The translations under genes and the position numbers were made by a program. From contig OZ220748.1 in assembly GCA_965117035.1 (NCBI GenBank), forward strand, positions 496,001-560,000: a DNA stretch of 64,000 nucleotides, in the 5' to 3' direction. The notes under the pieces were generated by a model, which was not told where the DNA came from, searched no databases, and saw only the letters and a program-made list of their open reading frames with translations. This DNA is from CAZENU01 sp965117035 (GTDB lineage Bacteria; Chloroflexota; Dehalococcoidia; Lucifugimonadales; CAZENU01). This document shows positions 38,688 through 47,141 of this stretch, piece by piece. Each line of letters begins with the position of its first letter. Position 1 is the first letter of the stretch.

Positions 38688-39284
38688 TCAAGGCTCTTCG
38701 CGGCGCTCTTTGGCGCTCGTGGGCATTCGTGCGCCGCGAGACCTTGCCCGCAGGTGCTTATCTCGCAGGCGACGCAGCCCCTTTCGGGCCTTCTCGCGGG
38801 CGCCGGGGTCTTCAATCTTGCCGGCGTCATCAATGGCGTCATCGAAAGCGTCCTCGATGCGGTGCAGAAGGAACACGGCCCCCATGAATGCAATCGGATG
38901 CCGCTCGTGGAACAGGGCGCTGTAGAAGCCGAGGCGCTCTAGCCGCTCGATCCCCTTCCTCACCAGCGTGGGGGCGGACGGCGAGTTGACGCGCACCGTC
39001 AAGACGATCCCATTCACGATCTGAAGGACCTCTGGCAGTCGCTCCGCCCCTCGCTTCAACTTTTCCGCGAAATCGGCGTCGCCGGCGGCAAACCTCGCAG
39101 CTACGTGCTTGTCGAAGGCCGCATTCCGCTCAACGGCTCGCACGAGGGTAGACCATAGGTGCTCACGCTCACGCTCGGGGTCGAATCCGCGCTTGAACAT
39201 CGCAATCTCTTGGTCGAGGCTGATATCGAACGCGCGCCTGAACCTCTCGGTCTCGCCGTCCAGCTGCCCGTCAGGACTCCCCAT
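38688..39284 (-). CDS. Hypothetical helical protein in the integrase operon
   Basis: About 198 residues from ATG 39,284 (upstream GGGAAGGT). Predominantly helical and charged (ETERFRRAFDISLDQEIAMF, RAVERNAAFDKHVAARFAAGDADF), with HERHPIAFMGAVFLLHRIEDAFDDAIDDA toward the end. No family recognised. Fourteen or more bases separate it from the 42-residue gene, so it is probably cargo of the integrated element. Confidence 0.55.
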   Translation of the reverse strand: MGSPDGQLDGETERFRRAFDISLDQEIAMFKRGFDPEREREHLWSTLVRAVERNAAFDKHVAARFAAGDADFAEKLKRGAERLPEVLQIVNGIVLTVRVNSPSAPTLVRKGIERLERLGFYSALFHERHPIAFMGAVFLLHRIEDAFDDAIDDAGKIEDPGAREKARKGLRRLRDKHLRARSRGARMPTSAKERREEP

Positions 39285-39303
39285 CACCACACCTTCCCGT
39301 TCC

Positions 39304-39432
39304 TCATTCCCACCCCGGCGGATAGAGCCTGAGGAGAATCAGGACGAACACGATCGAGCCCCATACTGCCAGCACGAGAATCAGTGACCGCCACAGACCG
39401 TCCATGATGGCGTCGTGCCATTTCCTGAACAT
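39304..39432 (-). CDS. Small membrane protein coupled to the integrase
   Basis: ATG 39,432 overlaps the integrase stop (TGATG), giving MFRKWHDAIMDGLWRSLILV followed by LAVWGSIVFVLILLRLYPPGWE, 42 residues with one membrane helix. The overlap is the argument for this start. Function unknown. Confidence 0.5.
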   Translation of the reverse strand: MFRKWHDAIMDGLWRSLILVLAVWGSIVFVLILLRLYPPGWE

Positions 39433-40595
39433 CACCGCGCCTCCGTCACGAAGTCCGCCCACTTTTGCATGAGCTCGCACCGCCGCCCAAGCAAGTCTGA
39501 GCGGGCGTAAGCCTGCTCGGTAGCGTTGCCCAACGTATGGGCCAGCGCCGCCTCTCCCACGGCCCAGGGCGTGTCCGTCGTCTCCATCGCCCATGTTCGG
39601 AACGAAGACCGGAACCCGTGAACCGTCGAGTCGAGCCCGCAGCGCCGCTTCACCACGTCGCCGAGCGCTTGGCTCGTCAGCATCCCGTTCCGCTTGCGGG
39701 CCGACGGGAAGATGAGCCCCGTCTTATTCGCCAGGGGCCGCGCCCGCTCGAGGACCTCTAGGGCTGCGTCACTCAGCGGTACGCGGTGGATGCGGTTCGA
39801 TTTCGTGCGGCCGGCGGGGATCGTCCACTCCCGCGCGTCAAGGTCGATCTCGGCCCATCGTGCGCCCCGGGCCTCTCCCGACCGTACGGCGGTCAGCACG
39901 AGGAAGCGGACGCACAGGCGCACGGGCAACGATGCCTCGGACGCCTCGATGAGTTGGAGCGCCGCGGGTACGTCGCCGTAGGGCAGCGCCTTGTGGTGGT
40001 CCTTCTGCTGCGGGAGTTTCGGGAGGGCGCGTTTGATCACTTCGCCGGCGGGATTCGACGTGATCCACTCGTGCCCCGCCGCCAGCTCGAAGACCGCCCG
40101 TATCTGCTGCCGTAGCTTGTGGCTCGTCGCGGGGTGCTCCCCCCACTCGGGCAGCAGCACGTCCAGCACGTCGCGCTGGGTGATGCGGTCGATGCGCCTG
40201 TTACCGAACGCGGGGTAGGCGTACTGCTCGAGACGGCCCCGCGCCGTCGCCAGCGTCTTGGCCGACCGCCAGCCGGGGGCGTGGGCTTTCAGGTACTTCT
40301 CGGCGACTTCGCGAAACGTCGGCACCTCGTCGCGCTCGCGCTGCCTCGGGTCGCGGCCCGCAGCTACGGCGGTGCGAACCTCCTGGCTCTTCTCGCGGGC
40401 TTGGGCAAGGCTCACGTCTGGATATCCACCTAGTCCGATATCGGTGCGGGTTCCGTCGATTACGATTCGCTGAATCCAAGATTTTGCGCCGCTCGGCTGG
40501 ACTACCAGGTAGAGCCCGCGCCCGTCGCCCTTGCGCTTCGTGGTCGCCGCTGGTTTCATATTCTTGACCTGCAGGGCCGATAGCTGAGTCACCAT
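39432..40595 (-). CDS. int: P4-type tyrosine integrase
   Basis: 387 residues. An N-terminal DUF4102 arm-binding domain (VKNMKPAATTKRKGDGRGLYLVV...GLGGYPDVSLAQAREK), a SAM-like core-binding domain, and a catalytic domain with Arg in TAVRSGEARGARW, HGFRSSFRTWA, His in LAHTLGN and Tyr in QAYARSDL. All catalytic residues are present. It integrates an element at the att sequence that lies 142 bases beyond its start (40,737-40,771). Confidence 0.9.
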   Translation of the reverse strand: MVTQLSALQVKNMKPAATTKRKGDGRGLYLVVQPSGAKSWIQRIVIDGTRTDIGLGGYPDVSLAQAREKSQEVRTAVAAGRDPRQRERDEVPTFREVAEKYLKAHAPGWRSAKTLATARGRLEQYAYPAFGNRRIDRITQRDVLDVLLPEWGEHPATSHKLRQQIRAVFELAAGHEWITSNPAGEVIKRALPKLPQQKDHHKALPYGDVPAALQLIEASEASLPVRLCVRFLVLTAVRSGEARGARWAEIDLDAREWTIPAGRTKSNRIHRVPLSDAALEVLERARPLANKTGLIFPSARKRNGMLTSQALGDVVKRRCGLDSTVHGFRSSFRTWAMETTDTPWAVGEAALAHTLGNATEQAYARSDLLGRRCELMQKWADFVTEAR

Positions 40596-40736
40596 GTACC
40601 TCTCTTATTCCCACGACTTACCTCCTACGTTACCACACGCTGTTAGGCCGTGCAAGACGCTACAAGACGGGCTGTAGATAGGTTCAAGGGGGATTGTGCC
40701 CTGCATGATATACGATTTTAGTTCTTACCTCAAGAA

Positions 40737-40771
40737 CTCCAAGCTCTACTCGTTCCAGTTCAAGTAGGCGC
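40737..40771 (+). repeat. Direct repeat, probable att site 1
   Basis: aactccaagctctactcgttccagttcaagtaggc; matches 42,347-42,381 at 31 of 35 positions, the last 21 identical. It encodes ..KLYSFQFK-stop. Confidence 0.65.
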
Positions 40772-40977
40772 TTGGCCGATGTGAGGACTGTCCAATGCTG
40801 TCACGCCAACCGGGCAGCCAATCGGACTTGGCGGAGTCGGCAACGACGTCCGCGTGCTGCCTAGCGAGTATTCAGCGTCGCTCTCAGAGCCGCGCAGCCC
40901 CGAAAGACATGGACGTGTTCCGAAAACAGCCCCCAAATGGACGCTGGTCAGTGCAGATGCGCGCGGGGGAGAAGGGA

Positions 40978-42093
40978 CTATTCCTCTGTGTTCCCGGAGG
41001 TTGGTAGAAGAGCGGCGATCTCGCCTCGTATCTCATCGGCGTAGTCGTACAGGCCATCGATGTCGTCGAGCTTGTACAACTCCTCAAGTTCGAGCCGCAA
41101 GTATCCGTCCCGCCGAACGCGGAGGCGGCAGACGAGCTTCCCGTAATCGGTTCGTTCTCGACTGTCGTGAAGAACAACACTGGTATAGGTCTTCGTTGCC
41201 CTGAGAGCGATGCAGCGAACGTCGACAATGTCTCGGACGATGGCTTTGATCACATTCAGGGATTCGAGTTCGCGTTCGACGAATTCAGGCTCATCGGCGT
41301 CTGAGGCATCCTCAGTCGGTGCCTCTTCAGTCTGTTCCCGGGCATCGTCCCGTTGAAGCGCGGATTTCAATCGGTCGTCGATACGCTCGTTGATGAACTG
41401 CTTGAACGCCCGATCCGTCAACGATCCGAACATCTCTCGAACAGCCGATGTAACGCGCCCGTCGTACACCCTTCCGGTGATGAACCGCACAAAAGCGTCG
41501 GACGGGCTGGCGAGTTCCTCGCCTAGCACCCGCTTGATCTCCGTGGTGTACTTCAGTTCGCGAGCGGCATCGACGATCTCGCTCATGTCGAACGCCGATT
41601 TGGTGAACCGCTTCAACTCCTTAGCTTGTGGCTCGGTGAAGTCGATCATGTTGAATTCAAAGAATGGACGTTCGTCCATCATATTAGGCGCTTCCAAGTC
41701 GGAGAAGAATCTGTAGGTGATTCCGTCGGTCAAGATGCCGAAATGGGCATCGGTAACACTGAAGTAGCGGAAAAGTTGCCCGACATCCGCCTCGTTGAGA
41801 TTGCTCCCGTACTTCTTGCACTCAATCAGGATGGCGGGCTTGCCGTCCTGCATGAGCGCGTAGTCGACCTTCTCCCCCTTCTTGGTAGCCACGTCAGCCG
41901 TGAACTCAGGCACTACCTCGGTAGGGTCGAATATCTCGTACCCCAACATCTGAATGAAGGGGAGCACGAGAGAACTCTTGGTGGCCTCCTCGGTTTCCAA
42001 GTGATCGATCCGGTCGGAAAATCGTCCGGATCGCGTTCGTACTTCGTCGATAAAGTCCATGCTGAAATCCCCCGCCGAATTGGTGTTCGCCAC
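40978..42093 (-). CDS. HsdR_N-type (restriction-like) protein
   Basis: 371 residues. The first third is a type I restriction N-terminal domain (HSDR_N_2): TKSSLVLPFIQMLGYEIFDPTEVVPEF, then GEKVDYALMQDGKPAILIECKKYGSNL with the Asp and ExK of a PD-(D/E)xK core. The middle is helical and the last 100 residues hold a beta-rich domain. There is no helicase, so it is a solitary nuclease-like protein, found often near mobile elements. It fills the 1.6 kb between the two att repeats. Confidence 0.75.
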   Translation of the reverse strand: MANTNSAGDFSMDFIDEVRTRSGRFSDRIDHLETEEATKSSLVLPFIQMLGYEIFDPTEVVPEFTADVATKKGEKVDYALMQDGKPAILIECKKYGSNLNEADVGQLFRYFSVTDAHFGILTDGITYRFFSDLEAPNMMDERPFFEFNMIDFTEPQAKELKRFTKSAFDMSEIVDAARELKYTTEIKRVLGEELASPSDAFVRFITGRVYDGRVTSAVREMFGSLTDRAFKQFINERIDDRLKSALQRDDAREQTEEAPTEDASDADEPEFVERELESLNVIKAIVRDIVDVRCIALRATKTYTSVVLHDSRERTDYGKLVCRLRVRRDGYLRLELEELYKLDDIDGLYDYADEIRGEIAALLPTSGNTEE

Positions 42094-42346
42094 TTCTCTG
42101 CGTTAGCGGTTACGCGTAGCAAACGGGACGGCGACATCATAGTGCGGCGCTTCGATACCGGTCAATCGCCCGGGGGCCTTGTTCGCTGATTCCAGACGTG
42201 CGGCTCCGCACGCTCTCGTCCCATTGCCATGTAGATGCACAGGCTCGATTTGGGATACGATACTGTCAGAGGCGCGAAGGTACATAGCGCGTTGCCGATG
42301 CTCGTATCTCGCAGCACTCATACCTAACTGGCGCTTCTACACGAAA

Positions 42347-42381
42347 AACCCCAGGCTCAACTCGTTCCAGTTCAAGTAGGC
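42347..42381 (+). repeat. Direct repeat, probable att site 2 and island border
   Basis: aaccccaggctcaactcgttccagttcaagtaggc; encodes ..RLNSFQFK-stop in the same register as copy 1. The conserved catabolic region begins 28 bases later. Confidence 0.65.
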
Positions 42382-42408
42382 AGGAACGACAAGGGGAGGA
42401 TCGCCCTG

Positions 42409-43620
42409 ATGAAAATCACCGACTTGAAGTGCGCTGTCATCGGCGGCAACCCCGTCGTCCGCATCACGACGGACGAGGGCATCTACGGCCTCGGCCAGGC
42501 CGAGTGGGCCAAGCCGTACCTGAAACCCTTCGTCCTCTTCTACCGCGACTACCTCCTCGGCCAGGACCCGACCGACGTCGAGCGCGTCATGCGCCGCATC
42601 CGCCGCCTGGGCAGCTTCAAGCCGTGGGGCGCCGCCGTCAGCGCCATCGAGGTCGCCCTGTGGGACATCGCGGGCAAGGCCGCCGGCGTGCCCGTCTACA
42701 AGCTGCTCGGCGGCAAGGTCCGGGACAGCGTCCTGGTCTACAACGGCGGTGTCAGGTTCCCGATCGCCGGGCAGTCGCCCGACGACTACGCCGACAACAT
42801 GCGCAGGATGAAGGCCTCGCCGGAGCGCTTCTCGATCATCAAGATGGGCATCGCCTTCCACTCAGGGATGGTCGAGCAGGTCCCGCACTTCGCCTACAGC
42901 GGCGCGGAGGTCTCGGGCCGCATCGAGGGCGGGGGCCCGCACCTGGTGCACGGCGGCCTGATGACCGAGCGCGGCCTGCGCCACGTCGTCGAGTGCGTCG
43001 AGGCGATGAAGGACGTGCTGGGAGACGAGATCGGCCTGGCGCTCGACTGCGGGCCGGGCGTCACCGTCCCGGACGCGATACGGCTCGCCAAGGCGGTCGA
43101 GCCCCTGAACGTCATGTGGCTCGAGGACATGATAACCGGCGACTACACTCCCTACGTCCTGGCCGACCTGTACCGCGAGGTGACCCGGAGCACTTCGACT
43201 CCCATACACACCGGCGAGCAGATCTACCTCAGGCACCACTTCAAGGAGCTGTTCGAGCAGAAGGCGGTCAACGTCGTCGGGCCCGACCCGCTGGACGTCG
43301 GCGGCATCGCCGAGATGAAGCGGATCGCCGAGTACGCCGAGCTGCACGGCATCCTGATCGCCCCGCACGGCGTCGCCGACGGCCTCATCGGCCTGGCCGC
43401 GCACGTGCATCTCGCCGCGACGCTGCCGTCGAACTACATCGCCCTCGAGTACCCGACGGCCAACCCCGCCTGGTGGCGGGATATCGTGCGCGGCCTGCCG
43501 GACCCGATCGTCGAGAATAGCGCCATACGCGTCTGGGACACCCCCGGCCTCGGCATCGACCTCGACCCCGACGCGACGACCCCCCACCTGTCGGAGGAAG
43601 ACAAGGACTTCTTCGACTAG
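42409..43620 (+). CDS. Mandelate racemase / enolase-superfamily enzyme
   Basis: 403 residues. Capping domain first (MKITDLKCAVIGGNPVVRITTDEG), then the barrel with the metal ligands Asp in LALDCGPG, Glu in MWLEDM and Glu in HTGEQIY, the Lys in SIIKMG and the His in APHGVADG, the general bases of the mandelate racemase subgroup. Such enzymes dehydrate or racemise sugar acids and other carboxylates; the exact substrate is not readable. GGGGAGG lies eight bases before the ATG. SAR202-type genomes are known for many paralogues of this family. Confidence 0.85.
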   Translation: MKITDLKCAVIGGNPVVRITTDEGIYGLGQAEWAKPYLKPFVLFYRDYLLGQDPTDVERVMRRIRRLGSFKPWGAAVSAIEVALWDIAGKAAGVPVYKLLGGKVRDSVLVYNGGVRFPIAGQSPDDYADNMRRMKASPERFSIIKMGIAFHSGMVEQVPHFAYSGAEVSGRIEGGGPHLVHGGLMTERGLRHVVECVEAMKDVLGDEIGLALDCGPGVTVPDAIRLAKAVEPLNVMWLEDMITGDYTPYVLADLYREVTRSTSTPIHTGEQIYLRHHFKELFEQKAVNVVGPDPLDVGGIAEMKRIAEYAELHGILIAPHGVADGLIGLAAHVHLAATLPSNYIALEYPTANPAWWRDIVRGLPDPIVENSAIRVWDTPGLGIDLDPDATTPHLSEEDKDFFD

Positions 43621-43671
43621 CGCGGGGCGCCACATCGGTCATACCAGCGTAGGGAACCCTACAACCGTCGT

Positions 43672-43692
43672 TCCCGCGCAGGCGGGAATCCA
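43672..43692. repeat. REP-like palindrome
   Basis: gttcccgcgcaggcgggaatc forms a short hairpin (TTCCCGC/GCGGGAA) of a kind widespread between genes in GC-rich bacteria. Confidence 0.5.
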
Positions 43693-43734
43693 AGGCGGGA
43701 AGGGGATGGGTCCCCGTCTCCACGGGGACGACGT

Positions 43735-44040
43735 GCGGCGGTGATTCCCCCTCTCCCTCGACGGGAGAGGGCTGGGGTGAGGGTGTCGCCTCCAAACTCT
43801 CAGTCACGCGGAGCCGCGCGCAGCTCCCCCTCCCTCTAACTCCCTCCCGCCAGGGGAGGGAGGACAGGACGCGGGGGCGCGGCGGCGGTGATTTCCCCCT
43901 CTCCCTCGACGGGAGAGGGCTGGGGTGAGGGTGTCGCCTCCAAACTCTCAGTCACGCGGAGCCGCGCGCAGCTCCCCCTCCCTCTAACTCCCTCCCGCCA
44001 GGGGAGGGAGGACAGGACGCGGGGGCGCGGCGGCGGTGAC
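43735..44040. repeat. 148-bp tandem repeat, two copies
   Basis: The unit runs from gcggcggtgattccccctctccc to ggacgcgggggcgc and is repeated with an offset of 148 bases. Each unit holds ccctctccctcgacgggagagggctggggtgaggg and ctccctcccgccaggggagggag, two palindromic blocks of the intergenic REP type. It fills the gap between convergent genes and may help end transcription. Confidence 0.85.
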
Positions 44041-44045
44041 GCCCC

Positions 44046-45179
44046 CTACAGTTTCAGCAGCCGCGCCGCGTTGCCGCCCAGCACCATCGCGCGCTCCTCG
44101 TCCGACAGGAAGTCGCAGTGCACTCCGATGTGGTCTACCGCCTGCCTGTAGGTGCACCAGAACCCGGACGCGAACGGCATGTCCGAACCCCACGTGAACG
44201 TCTCCGCGCCGGCCTCGCCGCACATCCGCCGGACGAACTCCTGCCCCTCCGGGTACGGGTACTCCGGCCACTTCGCCGGGTTCTGGAACTCCGCGTAGAC
44301 GTTCGGCCGCCTCAGCAGCGAGACAAGCTCCTCGGGCACCCCAAGGTCGTGGAAGATGACCGCCGGCACCAGGCCGTGCGTCACCAGGCTCGGTATGTCC
44401 GGGTTAGCGTCGGACCAACGCGCCAACTCGTCGAGCCTCTCCATGAACGCGGTCTTCCTGTCGCGCTTGCGCGCGTCCAGGTACCACCAGACCGGGACGT
44501 CCAGCCTCCGCACCAGGTCCCACAGGCCGTTGAACTTGGCGTCCTGCAGCCGGTCCGCGTAGCCAGCCATCGACAGGGGCTCCACGCCGAAGTACACCCC
44601 CTTGCAGCCGTACTCCCTCACGGCCTTCTCGACGCGCTCCAGCTCCTCGTCGCGGTCGGCCTCCCACTCGCGCACCTGGGCCAGTGGCGCGAACCTGCCC
44701 GGAAACTCGCTGGTGAGCCTACCATAGTACTCGTTCAGGTCGCCGTAGACGTGGTCGGACTGCAGCACCGCGACGTCGACGCCCGCGATGTCCATCTCGA
44801 TGGCCATCCGCTGGCCCGGCGCGTCCCAGTTTGTCAGGTCGGGCGGGTAGGCCTGCATGTAGTAGTCGACCCCGTCGCGGGTGAACTCGACCCGGCCGAA
44901 GTCGGTCAGCCGGAACCCCAGGTCGGGCATCTCGCGGATGTCGTCCGACGGGTAGTCGAGCAGCGTGGCGTCCAGCCGGGCGTTGTCGGACTTGCGGTAG
45001 ACGTCGCGGAAGTCCCGCATGTGGTACTGCACCAGCTTCGTGTGCACCTGCGGGTCCCAGCCCGCGGACCGGCCCAACGGCGGGAAGCTGTGGCAGTGAG
45101 TGTCCACGACCAGGGTCGAGACCGAGCCGGCGCGCCTCCACCCGGTACCGAAGTACTCCGAGGTCGATCCGCTGCTCAT
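44046..45179 (-). CDS. Amidohydrolase (PF04909-type)
   Basis: ATG 45,179 is preceded by AGGAGG five bases upstream. About 377 residues with the metal-binding VVDTHCHSF (HxH) near the start, a conserved His in LVTHGLVPAVI and ETFTWGSDMPFAS carrying the last Asp, the order of amidohydrolase_2 enzymes, which decarboxylate or hydrolyse small acids and lactones. Divergent from the isomerase at 45,327 across a 147-base promoter region. Confidence 0.8.
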   Translation of the reverse strand: MSSGSTSEYFGTGWRRAGSVSTLVVDTHCHSFPPLGRSAGWDPQVHTKLVQYHMRDFRDVYRKSDNARLDATLLDYPSDDIREMPDLGFRLTDFGRVEFTRDGVDYYMQAYPPDLTNWDAPGQRMAIEMDIAGVDVAVLQSDHVYGDLNEYYGRLTSEFPGRFAPLAQVREWEADRDEELERVEKAVREYGCKGVYFGVEPLSMAGYADRLQDAKFNGLWDLVRRLDVPVWWYLDARKRDRKTAFMERLDELARWSDANPDIPSLVTHGLVPAVIFHDLGVPEELVSLLRRPNVYAEFQNPAKWPEYPYPEGQEFVRRMCGEAGAETFTWGSDMPFASGFWCTYRQAVDHIGVHCDFLSDEERAMVLGGNAARLLKL

Positions 45180-45326
45180 GTGCGCCTCCTGGAAGCGAAG
45201 CCTCGCGGGTGCGGGACGCAATTACATCACGGGAAGGGGCCGGCTGCAAAGCCGCGACACCTCAAACATCTCCGACCGGCGTGATAGACTGTCCTTCCCG
45301 CAGAGACGGATGGAGGACTCCGCAGA

Positions 45327-46196
45327 ATGATAAAGCTGGCGTGCAACTCGCTGATTGGCCTCGAAGACGGCGAGCCCATCGACGCCGAGGAGTTCGTCGA
45401 TTTGGCCTACGAGCTGAGGCTCGACGCCGTCGACTTCCAGCTCGACCGGGGGCTGCGCTCGCGCGACCGGGACTACCTGCTGCGGCTGAAGCGGCTGTGC
45501 CTTGGTCGCGGGTTGCCCATAGGCTTCCTCGGCATCGGCGGCGGCTTCATCGGCTCGACCGCGCCGGCCCACTTGGGCGGCGTCGGAGCGCCGCTGCCGC
45601 GTGACGAGCTGCGACGCCGCATCGACGAGGCGAAGGCGGCCGTCGACGACGCGGCCTTCATGGGAGCGCCGCTCATTCGCATCTTCGGTGGCAGCGTCCC
45701 GGACGGCACGGAAAACCGGGACGCGCTGTGGGCGGAGATGATCACCAGCTACCAGGAGCTCTGCGACTACGCGGCCGGCCGCGGCGTCTTCATCGGGCTC
45801 CACAACCACCCTCCAGTCGACTCGCCGACCGGCCAGGAGATCATCGACATCCTGCGAGACACCGACCGCCCCAACTTCACCTTTATCCTCGACACCGGCC
45901 GGTGGTACGGCTCTCCAGGCACCGGAGAGATGGGCGTGTCGTACCCGGACGTCGACATCTACGAGTACATGGAGCAGACGGCGCCGTACGCGTCGTACGT
46001 CCGCGCGAAGATATACAAGATCGACAGCGGCCGCGAGGAGTGGATCGACTACGGGCGGGTCATGGAGGTGCTCCGGGGCGTCGGCTTCAACGGCACGATG
46101 TCGATCGTCTACGAGGACCAGGGCAACGCCTGCGGCCCCCGGGAGGCCATCGCGCTGGCGGTCGCTCACCTCAGGGACGTCATCGCGAGCGGGTGA
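45327..46196 (+). CDS. Sugar phosphate isomerase/epimerase-like TIM barrel
   Basis: 289 residues of the AP-endonuclease-2/xylose-isomerase-like fold: RLDAVDFQLDRG, PLIRIFGGSVPD, IGLHNHPPVD (His), TFILDTGRWYG (Asp), YVRAKIYKI and SIVYEDQG (Glu) are the successive strands and metal ligands. Likely isomerises or epimerises a sugar or polyol. It is followed closely by the DUF2203 gene, and the two may be co-transcribed. Confidence 0.8.
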   Translation: MIKLACNSLIGLEDGEPIDAEEFVDLAYELRLDAVDFQLDRGLRSRDRDYLLRLKRLCLGRGLPIGFLGIGGGFIGSTAPAHLGGVGAPLPRDELRRRIDEAKAAVDDAAFMGAPLIRIFGGSVPDGTENRDALWAEMITSYQELCDYAAGRGVFIGLHNHPPVDSPTGQEIIDILRDTDRPNFTFILDTGRWYGSPGTGEMGVSYPDVDIYEYMEQTAPYASYVRAKIYKIDSGREEWIDYGRVMEVLRGVGFNGTMSIVYEDQGNACGPREAIALAVAHLRDVIASG

Positions 46197-46217
46197 GCGG
46201 GGAATCGGGAACGCCTG

Positions 46218-46616
46218 ATGAGCGAGAAGCGCTTCACCCTCGACGAGGCCCGGAACCTCGTGCCCTGGCTGCAGGAGACGTTCGACGACCTCGCCCCGCT
46301 GTGCGAGCGGGTAAAGCGGCTCCAGGGCGAGATCGACGACATGGTGCAACACGGCCGCTCCAACGGCGGCAGCCACGCGGAAGGCCGGCTCGAGCTGACC
46401 CGGCGCGCCCTATCGGAGCTCACCGAGACGCTCACCGATGAGCTGCGTCTCGTCCTGGAGCGGGGCATCCTCGTCAGGAGCATCGACAGGCCGCTGGTCG
46501 ACTTCCCCTCCACCCGCGAGGGCCGCGAGATTTATCTGTGCTGGCTCGACGGCGAGACCGACATCGCGTTCTGGCACGAGACGGACACCGGTTTCGCCGG
46601 CCGCCAGGCGCTGTGA
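46218..46616 (+). CDS. DUF2203 family protein
   Basis: 132 residues. FTLDEARNLVPWLQETFDDL at the start, a helical middle and ERGILVRSIDRPLVDFPSTREGREIYLCWLDGETDIAFWHETDTGFAGRQAL at the end match DUF2203, a small conserved protein of unknown function found in Chloroflexota, Actinobacteria and Deinococci. Twenty-one bases after the isomerase. Confidence 0.85.
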   Translation: MSEKRFTLDEARNLVPWLQETFDDLAPLCERVKRLQGEIDDMVQHGRSNGGSHAEGRLELTRRALSELTETLTDELRLVLERGILVRSIDRPLVDFPSTREGREIYLCWLDGETDIAFWHETDTGFAGRQAL

Positions 46617-46686
46617 CGGCGCCCGCGATGGACGCCCCAGCGTGTACAATCTCCGGTGCTCCAGTGATGGAGCCAAGGAGCAGCCC

Positions 46687-46983
46687 ATGATAGTCGTACG
46701 CCGCACATACACGCCGCAGCCGGGCGGCGGTGGACTCGTCGACCGCCTTAGGGAAGTGAGCAAGGCGACCGTCGAGGCCGGATTCCCCCCGATCAGCATC
46801 TACCGGCGGGTGCTCGGCCCGCACGGGACGCTGGTCACCGAGCAGCGATGGCCGTCCGTCGCGGCGTACGAGGACTCCCGCGACAAGGTCCGCGCCACCC
46901 CCGCGATCACGGAGATCTTCGGCCGCATCTACCCGCTGCTCGCGTCCACCCACGTCACCGAGGTCTACGAAGAGGCCGACTGA
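46687..46983 (+). CDS. NIPSNAP-like dimeric alpha/beta-barrel protein
   Basis: 98 residues starting MIVVRRTYTPQPGGGGLVDRL, with a repeated strand-helix pattern, SIYRRVLGPHGTLVTEQRWPSVAAYE and a terminal THVTEVYEE. This matches the ferredoxin-like NIPSNAP/dimeric barrel layout. Preceded by AAGGAG six or more bases upstream. Function unknown; may act on small metabolites with the surrounding catabolic genes. Confidence 0.6.
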   Translation: MIVVRRTYTPQPGGGGLVDRLREVSKATVEAGFPPISIYRRVLGPHGTLVTEQRWPSVAAYEDSRDKVRATPAITEIFGRIYPLLASTHVTEVYEEAD

Positions 46984-47141
46984 GCAACTGTTCGGAGTTG
47001 ATGGGCACACAACCCGTTGACCCTGAGTAGGCCGGCCGCTTTGGGCGGACCGTATCGAAGGGCGCACGCGCGGTCCCCTCGAACGTGAACAGTCACCCGA
47101 TTGAGCCCGCGGCCTCCCTCCGGCAGGGGCGGGCGCTCCGG

